This document shows positions 8,248 to 18,307 of a stretch of 64,000 bases of DNA, piece after piece (position 1 is the first letter of the stretch; each line of letters starts with the position of its first letter). The notes under the pieces are model-generated. The model made no database searches. It saw only the letters and a list, made by a program, of their open reading frames with translations, and was not told the origin of the DNA. The DNA comes from Mycolicibacter sp. MU0102 (lineage in GTDB: Bacteria; Actinomycetota; Actinomycetes; Mycobacteriales; Mycobacteriaceae): assembly GCF_963378105.1 (NCBI RefSeq), contig NZ_OY726398.1:2480001-2544000 (forward strand), in the 5' to 3' direction. A program made the translations under genes and the position numbers.

Positions 8248-8949
8248 TCAGTACTCAATGATCCGGGTCAGATACGGCGTCATCCCCGACGTCCGCACCG
8301 GGCTGACGACGACCTTGCCGGCGCTGCCCGAGGCCTCCAGCATCTTCCCGCCACCCAGGTACATGGTGACGTGCTGGCCGCCACCGGGGCCGTAGAACAT
8401 CAGGTCGCCGCGGCGGGCCTGATTGGGCGGAATGTGCCGACCGGCGTTGTATTGGTCACCGGAGAACCGCGGGATCAGCACGCCGACGCCGGCGAACGCG
8501 TAACGCATCAGGCCCGAGCAGTCGAATCCGACGGTGCCCGCGCCTGAGTCGATGCCCTTGCTGGGACCGGTCAGCGAACCGCCGCCCCAGGAGTAGGGCA
8601 CGCCCATCTGGGCGCCGCCGCGACGGATCACGTACTCGATGGCCTGCTTGCCGTGCACGCGCTGGCCGGGTGACACATTGCCGGCGGCTTCGTCGCCCAC
8701 GTTGAACCCGAGGCCGGACAAGAACTTGCGGCCCAGGTCCATCGTGGTCTGGGTGGCATTGGCGGTGGCCTGCAGCGAGGCGTTGGCGATGGCCAACGGA
8801 TCACCGGGCGCCCCGGCGCTGATGGTCGCCGGCAGGGTGGGGTCCCACCCCGGGTCCGCCTCGGCCGGTCCGGCCAGGCCCACCGTCAACGGGATCGCCA
8901 CCAACAGCGACCCGACGAGGCGCGATAGTCGTAATGAACTCAGTTGCAT
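8248..8949 (-). CDS. ripB: Peptidoglycan endopeptidase RipB (NlpC/P60)
   Basis: 233 aa with a signal peptide (cleavage near AEA, residue 31) and a C-terminal NlpC/P60 domain. The catalytic triad is visible: Cys144 (GFDCSGL), His193 (GGQHVTMYLG) and Glu205. It cleaves the D-Glu-mDAP bond in stem peptides. The stretch after the signal peptide repeats a segment seen in RipA (WDPTLP ... GDPLA), pointing to common ancestry. It starts 10 bp after the ripA stop, so the pair is co-transcribed. Confidence 0.95.
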   Translation of the reverse strand: MQLSSLRLSRLVGSLLVAIPLTVGLAGPAEADPGWDPTLPATISAGAPGDPLAIANASLQATANATQTTMDLGRKFLSGLGFNVGDEAAGNVSPGQRVHGKQAIEYVIRRGGAQMGVPYSWGGGSLTGPSKGIDSGAGTVGFDCSGLMRYAFAGVGVLIPRFSGDQYNAGRHIPPNQARRGDLMFYGPGGGQHVTMYLGGGKMLEASGSAGKVVVSPVRTSGMTPYLTRIIEY

Positions 8950-8959
8950 TGCACCGCCG

Positions 8960-10396
8960 TCAGTACTCGATGTATCGGACTACATAAGGCGTCATGCCGC
9001 TCTTGCGCACCGGTGACACCTTCACCGTTTGGCCCACGTCGGGGGCCTCCAGCATCAGGCCGTTACCGAGGTAGAGCGTCACGTGCTGACTACCACCGGG
9101 TCCGTAGAAGATGACGTCGCCGCGACGCGCCATTGCCGACGGGATCTGGCGCCCCATCTTGTACTGCGAACCCGAGTAGTGCGGCAGCTTGATACCCACT
9201 CCGGCGAAGGCGTAGAGGATCAGCCCGGAACAGTCGAATCCGACCGTGCCCGATCCGGAGCCGATACCGCGGCCGGGCCCCGCAGCGGTGCCACCGCCCC
9301 AGGAGTAGGGCACGCCGCGCTGCGAAAGGGCGCGGCGGATCACGTATTCAGAGGCCTGTCGCCCATAGACCCGCGGGATCTTGCCGTTGTTGATACCGGT
9401 GTCGTCGGGCTTGGCCAGCCCCAGCGACTGCAGGAATTTCTGCCCCAGGTTCGCCGTCACCTGCGCCGAGGTCTGCGAGATCCCCAGTACCTGGTTGATC
9501 ACCGCGATCGGGTCGCCGGGAACGTCGGCGCTGGGAACCATCGGCAGGGTCGGGTCCCAGGGACCGTCCCACTGCGCGGGCTTGCCCGCCGTGGGGCCGG
9601 CCACGGGACCGGCGGGATTCCCCCACCGATCACCGCCTGCTACACCGGACGGCGCCGGCCCGGCCTGGGGCTGCTCGTAGCCCCGGGCCGCAGCGATTTT
9701 GGCCTGTGCCTCGTTGCGTCGCGCGGCCAGCCGGTCGATCTCGCCCTGCTGGTCGCCGAACTTGCGCTGGGTGTCGGTGAGCGCGGCCACCGCCGCGTCC
9801 TGACTGGACTGCGCGTCGGCGACGGCCTGGTCGGCCTTCTGCTTGGCCAGCCGGGCGGCCGACTCCTTGTTCAACTGCTCGGTGCGGGCCTGCTTGAGGT
9901 GGTCCAGCGCCTGCTGGGAGGAGAGTGCCAGGGTCTGACCGGCCGCCGCCGTGGCGATCATCTCCGTGGGGTTGGCCGCGGTCAGGTAGCTGTCGGAGGG
10001 CCCGTTGACGTATGTCGACGCGGCGAAGGTGTTGAACCGTCGCTGCGCGGCGGCGATCGCGGCATCGGCATCGACGATCGCCTGCCGGCCGGACTCCACT
10101 TCGTGCTGGGCGGCGGCGGCGTCGTCGCGCGCGGTCTGCAGATCCACCAGGGCCTTGTTGACGCCTTCCTTCTCCTGGGCGATCTGCGCGCCCAGGTTCT
10201 GCAGTTGCTGGTTGGCGTCGGCGACATCGGCGATCAGCGCGGCGATACCGTCGGGGTCCTGCCCGGGTTGAGCGGCGGCCAGCCCCGGGGTGCCCAACAC
10301 CATCGCGGCACTGAGTACCGACACCGTCGCAGGTTGGGCGAACCGGATCGCCAGTCGGAAAACAGAGCCATCGGAGCCACAGCGGATGCGTCTCAT
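8960..10396 (-). CDS. ripA: Peptidoglycan endopeptidase RipA (NlpC/P60)
   Basis: 478 aa (472 in M. tuberculosis). Signal peptide to about residue 43 (LAAAQ), long coiled coil about 47-240 that autoinhibits the family, a Pro/Gly linker, and the NlpC/P60 domain with Cys389 (GFDCSGL), His438 (SQHVTLYLG) and Glu450. It separates daughter cells at the septum. The ATG at 10396 has GAGGAG ten bases upstream. The 254-bp upstream gap holds MtrA-like repeats. RipA is the first gene of the run ripA-ripB and probably moxR1. Confidence 0.96.
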   Translation of the reverse strand: MRRIRCGSDGSVFRLAIRFAQPATVSVLSAAMVLGTPGLAAAQPGQDPDGIAALIADVADANQQLQNLGAQIAQEKEGVNKALVDLQTARDDAAAAQHEVESGRQAIVDADAAIAAAQRRFNTFAASTYVNGPSDSYLTAANPTEMIATAAAGQTLALSSQQALDHLKQARTEQLNKESAARLAKQKADQAVADAQSSQDAAVAALTDTQRKFGDQQGEIDRLAARRNEAQAKIAAARGYEQPQAGPAPSGVAGGDRWGNPAGPVAGPTAGKPAQWDGPWDPTLPMVPSADVPGDPIAVINQVLGISQTSAQVTANLGQKFLQSLGLAKPDDTGINNGKIPRVYGRQASEYVIRRALSQRGVPYSWGGGTAAGPGRGIGSGSGTVGFDCSGLILYAFAGVGIKLPHYSGSQYKMGRQIPSAMARRGDVIFYGPGGSQHVTLYLGNGLMLEAPDVGQTVKVSPVRKSGMTPYVVRYIEY

Positions 10397-10501
10397 TCGG
10401 CTTGGATCTCCTCGGACTCTTCAGCAGGCGGCGCCATGCTTCGGCCGGTGGCAAAAGCACAGAAACAACAGATGCAACAGCTGCGCCTTTTGAGACCATA
10501 C

Positions 10502-10519
10502 GTCACATCAGTCACTGGA
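10502..10519 (+). promoter_or_regulatory. MtrA-like direct repeat upstream of ripA
   Basis: Two adjacent 9-mers, GTCACATCA and GTCACTGGA, about 110 bp before ripA. MtrA of mycobacteria binds GTCACA-type 9-bp direct repeats, and ripA is a reported MtrA target. A further GTAACAAAC lies at 10529-10537. Confidence 0.5.
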
Positions 10520-10561
10520 GAAACGTTCGTAACAAACTACGTTTGTGTAATTAAGCCGCTT

Positions 10562-10578
10562 GTGACCATTCGGTGACC
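10562..10578 (+). promoter_or_regulatory. Second GTNACC repeat pair upstream of ripA
   Basis: GTGACC at 10562-10567 and 10573-10578, spaced 11 bp, in the same orientation as the pair at 10502. Direct GTNAC repeats one helical turn apart fit the actinobacterial MtrA pattern. Inference only. Confidence 0.4.
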
Positions 10579-10603
10579 TATTTATTTGCAGCAGCCCACC
10601 ACC

Positions 10604-10622
10604 GGGCGACAATTAATCGCCC
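10604..10622. terminator. Hairpin after the Rv1476-type gene
   Basis: GGGCGA (10604-10609) and TCGCCC (10617-10622) form a perfect 6-bp stem with a 7-base loop. It lies 28 bp downstream of the Rv1476-type stop and upstream of the ripA regulatory repeats. No strong T-tract. Confidence 0.45.
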
Positions 10623-10650
10623 AGTTTCCGGGTTTTCGGAGGTAAGGCCG

Positions 10651-11211
10651 CTAGTTCGCGACGTCGACGCGCGTCGCACCTTCTGAGGACTGTTTGCTGC
10701 GTCGCTGCAGGAAGCGGGTGCCGACGGCCGCCGCAGCCACCCCCGCCAGCAGCACCACTGTCAAGCCCGTCCAGGGCAGATCGGGGGTGGTCAATTCGTG
10801 CAGGAAATTCTGCGCCGAAGTCACCGGATCGCCGGTTTTGGCGTGATCCTCGGCGGCCTCCAGCTTCGACCGGTGAAACTGGCCGCTGTAGCTGCCGACA
10901 TAGTTCGTACTGACGACCAGGACGGTCGAATCCGGATAGTCGTAGCCGACCACCGTGGCGACATCGCGCAGAGCAGTGTCCATTCCCGGGTTTCGGGCGA
11001 CCTCGACGATCTTGAGGTCGATGCCGTCGCGGCCGGCCTGCGACACCACCTCACGCAGCGCCGGCACGTCGGCCGCCGGTGCGCTCACCCCGTCGGCAGC
11101 GACAGCAACCTTGACCAACGCCATGCAGTCGTCGGGCGGGGTGGCCGGGTCGAGGCCGACAGTGATGCAGAGCTCGCCGGGGATGTAGGCCGGCGGGTGC
11201 TGGATCGTCAC
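10651..11211 (-). CDS. Membrane-anchored protein of unknown function, Rv1476 type
   Basis: 186 aa from the GTG at 11211, exactly the length of M. tuberculosis Rv1476; a TTG further upstream is possible but less likely. The bulk is a soluble alpha/beta domain (CMALVKVAVAADGV ... VLVVSTNYVGSYSGQFHRSK). A single C-terminal transmembrane helix follows (LTVVLLAGVAAAAVGTRFL) with a basic tail, so it is a tail-anchored type. It sits between acn and ripA; function unknown. Confidence 0.88.
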   Translation of the reverse strand: MTIQHPPAYIPGELCITVGLDPATPPDDCMALVKVAVAADGVSAPAADVPALREVVSQAGRDGIDLKIVEVARNPGMDTALRDVATVVGYDYPDSTVLVVSTNYVGSYSGQFHRSKLEAAEDHAKTGDPVTSAQNFLHELTTPDLPWTGLTVVLLAGVAAAAVGTRFLQRRSKQSSEGATRVDVAN

Positions 11212-11231
11212 GGTTGATGACGGTATCAACC
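11212..11231. promoter_or_regulatory. Inverted repeat over the Rv1476-type promoter
   Basis: GGTTGAT (11212-11218) and ATCAACC (11225-11231) are a perfect 7-bp inverted repeat with a 6-base centre. It begins one base upstream of the GTG start and spans a TACCGT -10 hexamer (11220-11225, minus strand) eight bases before the GTG. It looks like an operator or a 5' hairpin. Confidence 0.45.
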
Positions 11232-11261
11232 CCGCCCAGGTGAGGTGAACCTTACTTTATA

Positions 11262-11277
11262 CAGGACAATCGTACTG
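11262..11277. promoter_or_regulatory. AcnR operator upstream of acn
   Basis: CAGGACAATCGTACTG matches the corynebacterial AcnR motif CAGNACnnncGTACTG at every defined base. It lies 67-82 bp before the acn start and probably overlaps the core promoter. The TetR gene directly after acn is the AcnR orthologue, so this is likely its repressor site. Confidence 0.75.
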
Positions 11278-11343
11278 TTAGGGTTAGGTCGCCCGTCGGC
11301 GCGGACCCGTCGATGGATGAGAACTCGATCTCGGGGAGTTGAA

Positions 11344-14178
<2,835 letters not shown>

Positions 14179-14192
14179 ACGGCGATCACCTG

Positions 14193-14756
14193 ATGCCCAG
14201 GGTCAGCGAGGATCACCTGGCGGCCCGGCGCCGCCAGATCCTCGATGGCGCGCGACGCTGCTTCGCCGCTTACGGTTACGACCAGGCGACGGTGCGGCGA
14301 CTGGAGCAGATGATCGGGCTATCGCGCGGGGCGATCTTCCATCACTTCCGCGACAAGGACACGCTGTTCTTCGAGTTGGCGCGCGAAGACGCGCAGCGGA
14401 TGGCTGATGTCGCCTCGCGCGAGGGCCTGATCGGCGTGATGCGCGACATGCTGGCCGCGCCGGAGCAGTTCGACTGGTTGGCCACTCGGCTGGAGATCGC
14501 CCGCAAGCTGCGTCACGATCCGGAATTCAGCCGCGGCTGGGCGGAGCGGTCGGCCGAATTGGCTGCTGCCACAACGGATCGACTGCATCGCCAGAAGCAG
14601 GCCGGCCGACTGCGCGACGACGTCCCCGGTGACGTGCTGCACTGCTATCTGGATCTGGTGCTCGACGGCCTGGTCGCGCGCCTGGCGTCGGGCGAAGATC
14701 CGCAGCGGCTATCTGCGGTCCTCGACCTTGTCGAGGATTCGGTGCGGCAGAGCTGA
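14193..14756 (+). CDS. acnR: TetR-family aconitase repressor AcnR, Rv1474c type
   Basis: 187 aa, identical in length to Rv1474c. N-terminal TetR helix-turn-helix (residues about 8-52: ILDGARRCFAAYGYDQATVR, then LSRGAIFHHFRDKDTLF), followed by the helical ligand/dimer domain. Located 14 bp behind acn on the same strand, as acnR is in corynebacteria, where it represses acn. The matching operator at 11262-11277 supports the assignment. The effector in mycobacteria is not visible from sequence. Confidence 0.88.
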   Translation: MPRVSEDHLAARRRQILDGARRCFAAYGYDQATVRRLEQMIGLSRGAIFHHFRDKDTLFFELAREDAQRMADVASREGLIGVMRDMLAAPEQFDWLATRLEIARKLRHDPEFSRGWAERSAELAAATTDRLHRQKQAGRLRDDVPGDVLHCYLDLVLDGLVARLASGEDPQRLSAVLDLVEDSVRQS

Positions 14757-14780
14757 TTTCGCGGCTGGCCGCTTTCCGCA

Positions 14781-14838
14781 CCGAGCGTGTACTCAGAACG
14801 AATTTCTCGCCGAAATCTCGCCCTGAGTACACGTTCGG
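14781..14838. terminator. Long hairpin between convergent acnR and the small HTH gene
   Basis: Arms 14781-14796 (CCGAGCGTGTACTCAG) and 14823-14838 (CTGAGTACACGTTCGG) pair at 15 of 16 positions. The 26-base interior contains a smaller ATTTC/GAAAT stem. Lies in the 101-bp convergent gap, a good bidirectional terminator candidate. Confidence 0.6.
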
Positions 14839-14857
14839 CGAGTTGCGCGCAGTAGCG

Positions 14858-15058
14858 CTAGCGCGATCGGGTGCGGTGGTTGGGCCCACCGCGGCTGCGC
14901 ATCGCCGCACCCGACTCACGCAGCATGCTGTGCACCGAGCCGTACGATCGGCCGGTCGACGCCGCCAAAGTCCGGATACTCGCCCCGCCCTCATAGGCGC
15001 TGCGCAACGCGTCCAGCTGACGATCGCGTTGCTTGTTCGGTTTCGTCGTCGTTGCCAC
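14858..15058 (-). CDS. Small helix-turn-helix protein, Rv1473A type
   Basis: 66 aa from GTG at 15058 with GAGGGGAC upstream. Residues about 14-50 form a helix-turn-helix of the resolvase/WhiA-like small-regulator style (LDALRSAYEGGASIRTLAAS, then TGRSYGSVHSMLRESG), with a very basic tail (RSRGGPNHRTRSR). Likely DNA binding. Stands between AcnR and the ABC-F gene, in the same direction as the latter. Target unknown. Confidence 0.82.
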   Translation of the reverse strand: MATTTKPNKQRDRQLDALRSAYEGGASIRTLAASTGRSYGSVHSMLRESGAAMRSRGGPNHRTRSR

Positions 15059-15169
15059 GTCCCCTCACCATCCCCTCGCCGCCTTGACGGCTTCAGCGTA
15101 GGAAGCCGACGAGGCGATCGGGCGGGTTTGGCTGAAATACAGGGGAATCGGGACAGCTGGCCGCGCTTG

Positions 15170-16807
15170 CTAGGCGAGCTCGATCAGGTCGCGGTAGTCC
15201 GCAGACCAATGATCCTCGGTGCCGTCGGGCAGCAACACCACCCGCTGCGGGTCGAGCGCCTCCGCGGCGCCCGGGTCGTGGGTGACCAGCACCACCGCAC
15301 CGGCATAGCTGCGCAGCGCATCGAGTACCTGCTCGCGTGATGCCGGGTCGAGGTTGTTGGTCGGCTCGTCGAGCAGCAGCACGTTCGCGGTGGAGGCCAC
15401 CAGTCCGGCCAGCGCCAGTCGGGTCTTCTCACCGCCGGACAGTGTGCCGGCCGCTTGCTCCAGCTGCGGCCCGGTGAACATGAACGCGCCCAAAAGTCCC
15501 CGCAGATCCTGCTCAGAGGTGTCGGGGGCGGCATGGCGGATGTTCTCCCACACGCTGGCCGCGTTGTCGATGGTGTCGTGCTCCTGGGCGAAGTAGCCGA
15601 TCTTGCAGCCGTATCCGGGCTCGAGCTGGCCGGCGTCGGGGGTTTCGACGCCGGCGAGCAGTCGCAGCAAGGTGGTCTTGCCGGCTCCGTTGAGTCCCAG
15701 CACCACCACCCGCGATCCCCGGTCGATGGCCAGGTCGACACCGGTGAAGATCTCCAGCGAGCCATACACTTTGGTCAGCCCAGAGGCCATCAGCGGAGTT
15801 TTCCCGCAGGCCGATGGGGTCGGGAACTTGATCTTGGCGACCTTGTCGGCCACCCGCTCGTCGTCGAGTTCGGCCATCATTCGCTCAGCGCGGCGCAACA
15901 TGTTCTGCGCCGCAACGGCTTTAGTCGCCTTGGCACCCATCTTGGCGGCCTGCGCGCGCAGCGCTCCAGCTTTGCGTTCAGCATTGGCCCGTTCCCGGCG
16001 GCGACGCTGCTCATCGGTCGCCCGGGCGTCGAGGTACTTCTGCCAGCCCATGTTGTATACGTCGGCCTCACCGCGCACCGCGTCGAGGAACCACACCCGG
16101 TTGACCACGTCGGCCAACAGATCCACGTCGTGGCTGATCAGGACCAGCCCGCCGCTGTGGTTCTTCAAAAAGTCACGCAGCCAGCCGATCGAGTCCGCGT
16201 CGAGGTGGTTAGTCGGTTCGTCGAGCAGCAAGGTGGTGTCCGAGCCCGCGCCGCCCGCGCCACCCTCGCCCGCCGCGAACAGGATCCGGGCCAGTTCCAC
16301 GCGGCGGCGCTGGCCACCGGACAAGGTCCGCAGCGGCTGGGTCAGCACCCGGTCGGGCAGTCCCAAGCTGGTGCAGATCCGGCCCGCCTCGCTTTCGGCG
16401 GCGTAGCCGCCCAGTGCGGCGAATCGCTCTTCGAGCTGGCCGTAGCGGCGGATGGCGCGGTCGCGCTCGGTTTCGTCGACCACCTCGGCCATCAGCACCT
16501 GCTGCTTCTCCAGGTCGGCCAGGATGGCATCCAGGCCACGAGCTGACAGCACGCGATCGCGCGCCAGGACGTCGAGGTTGCCCTCCCTGGGGTCCTGCGG
16601 CAGGTAGCCGACCTCGCCGGTGCGGACGATGGTGCCGGCATAGGGCTCGCCCTCACCGGCCAGAATGCGCAGCGTGGTGGTCTTGCCGGCGCCGTTACGG
16701 CCGACCAGACCGATCCGGTCTCCGGGCTGTACCCGCAGCACCGAGTCAACCGAGTCGAGCAGGGTGCGCGCTCCGGCGCGGACCTCCAGGCCCGTTGCGG
16801 TGATCAC
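15170..16807 (-). CDS. ABC-F family ATPase, Rv1473 type
   Basis: 545 aa with two nucleotide-binding domains and no transmembrane segment. First Walker A GRNGAGKTT and signature LSGGQRRR; second Walker A GLNGAGKTT and signature LSGGEKTR; a charged Arg/Ala-rich inter-domain linker lies between them. ABC-F proteins act on the ribosome, in translation or antibiotic protection; the specific role here is unknown. The GTG at 16807 is chosen over the GTG at 16816: the GAGGAGGA ribosome-binding site is nine bases before the former but directly abuts the latter. Confidence 0.93.
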   Translation of the reverse strand: MITATGLEVRAGARTLLDSVDSVLRVQPGDRIGLVGRNGAGKTTTLRILAGEGEPYAGTIVRTGEVGYLPQDPREGNLDVLARDRVLSARGLDAILADLEKQQVLMAEVVDETERDRAIRRYGQLEERFAALGGYAAESEAGRICTSLGLPDRVLTQPLRTLSGGQRRRVELARILFAAGEGGAGGAGSDTTLLLDEPTNHLDADSIGWLRDFLKNHSGGLVLISHDVDLLADVVNRVWFLDAVRGEADVYNMGWQKYLDARATDEQRRRRERANAERKAGALRAQAAKMGAKATKAVAAQNMLRRAERMMAELDDERVADKVAKIKFPTPSACGKTPLMASGLTKVYGSLEIFTGVDLAIDRGSRVVVLGLNGAGKTTLLRLLAGVETPDAGQLEPGYGCKIGYFAQEHDTIDNAASVWENIRHAAPDTSEQDLRGLLGAFMFTGPQLEQAAGTLSGGEKTRLALAGLVASTANVLLLDEPTNNLDPASREQVLDALRSYAGAVVLVTHDPGAAEALDPQRVVLLPDGTEDHWSADYRDLIELA

Positions 16808-16813
16808 GCCCGC

Positions 16814-16858
16814 CACTCCTCCTCATCGCTCCGCAAGCTCCGCTCTGCATCGTCGCTG
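16814..16858 (-). repeat. Repeated-type leader with ribosome-binding site before the ABC-F gene
   Basis: On the minus strand this reads GCGACGATGCAGAGCGGAGC, a short TTGCGGAGCGATG segment, then GAGGAGGAG. Near-identical leaders precede many mycobacterial genes in my memory. It contains the ribosome-binding site used by the GTG at 16807. Confidence 0.45.
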
Positions 16859-16895
16859 GCGGTGATCACGCGCGCGTACTCCTGTCGTGTTCTTG

Positions 16896-17729
16896 CTACT
16901 TATCGTCAGTGAAAGCCGGTGGGCGTTTCTCGGCGCGCGCAGCGACGGCTTCCTCGAAGTTGCTGGTCAGCAGGCGCACGTAGAGCTGTCCGAGCCCCTC
17001 GGCCTGCATGTGCCCCTCCAGACTACCGGCGTCGAGTCCGCTCCAGAGCGTCCGCTTGGTCAATTCGGCCCCCGGCCGGGAGAAACCGGCGATCCGCTCG
17101 GCCATGTCGTAGCAGGTGTCCAGCAGGTCCGGCTGCTCCACCACGCGCGAGACCAGGCCAATTCGTTCGGCCTCGGCGGCGTCGACGTCGCGGCCGGTGA
17201 GCATGATCTCGAACGCCCGCGACGCCCCGATCGCCCGGGGCAGCAGGTAACTCAGCCCCAGCTCACTGGCCGTGAGCCCGTTGTTGATGCCGGCGGCCCG
17301 GAAGTAGGCACCCGACGCGGCGACCCGGATGTCGGCCGCCAGCGCCAGGCACAGGCCACCACCGATGGCCGCCCCGTTGACGGCGGCGATCACCGGCTGG
17401 TGCAGGCGCCGCAGCCCCAGGATGATGTCGTCGAGCAGTTCCATCGACCGCAACCCGAACGTGGGCCGGGTTAATCCTGCGACGTGCGGCACCGAACCCG
17501 CGGACTTGTGGTCGGCACCCGAGGAGAACCCGCGGCCCGCCCCGGTCAGCACCACCACCCGCACCGAGTTGTCATAACTGACTTCAGCCAGCACGTCGCG
17601 CAGCGGAACCATGACGTCGAACGCCATGGAGTTCATCCGCTCCGGGCGGTTCAGCGTGATGAGGGCGACGTGCGGACGGGGACGTTCGACTTTGACGAAC
17701 TCGGAGCCGAACTTGGATTCGGAAGACAC
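16896..17729 (-). CDS. echA12: Enoyl-CoA hydratase/isomerase family protein EchA12
   Basis: 277 aa crotonase-fold protein. The oxyanion-hole segments are GRGFSSGADHKSAG and AAVNGAAIGGGLCLALAADI; the C-terminal trimerisation helix is present. In M. tuberculosis Rv1472/echA12 is likewise next to the thioredoxin Rv1471 and the ABC-F gene. The substrate is not predictable; such paralogues are numerous in mycobacteria. GTG start with a TAGCGT -10 hexamer six bases upstream, so leaderless. Confidence 0.9.
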   Translation of the reverse strand: MSSESKFGSEFVKVERPRPHVALITLNRPERMNSMAFDVMVPLRDVLAEVSYDNSVRVVVLTGAGRGFSSGADHKSAGSVPHVAGLTRPTFGLRSMELLDDIILGLRRLHQPVIAAVNGAAIGGGLCLALAADIRVAASGAYFRAAGINNGLTASELGLSYLLPRAIGASRAFEIMLTGRDVDAAEAERIGLVSRVVEQPDLLDTCYDMAERIAGFSRPGAELTKRTLWSGLDAGSLEGHMQAEGLGQLYVRLLTSNFEEAVAARAEKRPPAFTDDK

Positions 17730-17735
17730 GGATGC

Positions 17736-17741
17736 ACGCTA
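17736..17741 (-). promoter_or_regulatory. -10 hexamer of echA12 (leaderless)
   Basis: TAGCGT on the minus strand ends six bases before the GTG at 17729. It lies in the 26-bp gap after the thioredoxin gene, so echA12 probably has its own promoter. Confidence 0.55.
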
Positions 17742-17755
17742 TCGCGTGCGCGGCC

Positions 17756-18130
17756 TCAGACCTGGTCGGGCTTGCCCGCAGCGGCCTGCTCGGCCAGGGC
17801 GGCTTCGACGTCGAGATCCTTGACCTGCTGGACCAGGTTCTCCAACGCCGCGGCGGGCAGTGCGCCGGCCTGGTTGAACACCAGCGTGCCCTTCTTGAAC
17901 GCCATCAGGGTGGGAATGGACCGGATCTGGGCGGCGGCGGCCAGCTGCTGCTCGGCTTCGGTGTCGACCTTGGCGAACACCACGTCGGGGTGCTTCTCGG
18001 AGACAGCGGCGAACGTCGGCGCGAACGATCGGCACGGCCCGCACCAGGACGCCCAGAAATCGACGAGCACGATGTCGTTGTCGGCGATGGTTTCTTCGAA
18101 TTTCGCTGCGGTGAGGTCTTGAGTTGCCAT
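17756..18130 (-). CDS. trxB1: Thioredoxin (TrxB1/Rv1471 type)
   Basis: 124 aa. Active site WCGPC (Cys30, Cys33) in VLVDFWASWCGPC, and the cis-Pro loop IRSIPTLMAF. A disulfide reductase or electron donor. A longer frame is open upstream, but the ATG at 18130 gives the conserved N-terminus MATQDLTAAKFEETI. No signal peptide, so cytoplasmic. Transcribed in the direction of echA12, 26 bp away, and divergent from the secreted-protein gene at 18308. Confidence 0.93.
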   Translation of the reverse strand: MATQDLTAAKFEETIADNDIVLVDFWASWCGPCRSFAPTFAAVSEKHPDVVFAKVDTEAEQQLAAAAQIRSIPTLMAFKKGTLVFNQAGALPAAALENLVQQVKDLDVEAALAEQAAAGKPDQV

Positions 18131-18307
18131 GATTGAGCCAACGCCCGGATACGCCGCGGTGTTCCCGGACCCCGTCGCGCATGGCCCGAGTCGTCTACAC
18201 AGCGGGCTCACAGCTGGAAGCTAGCTGCCCGCTAACTCGACCATCGACGGTGGTAGCACCGGCCGGCGGCACCCGCCGCCGCCGATATCAACGAACGGAG
18301 ACTGCCG

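Noticed and set aside
10561..10578. Possible CRP site upstream of ripA
   Set aside because: TGTGA is followed by another GTGA in direct rather than inverted orientation, so it does not fit the CRP palindrome.
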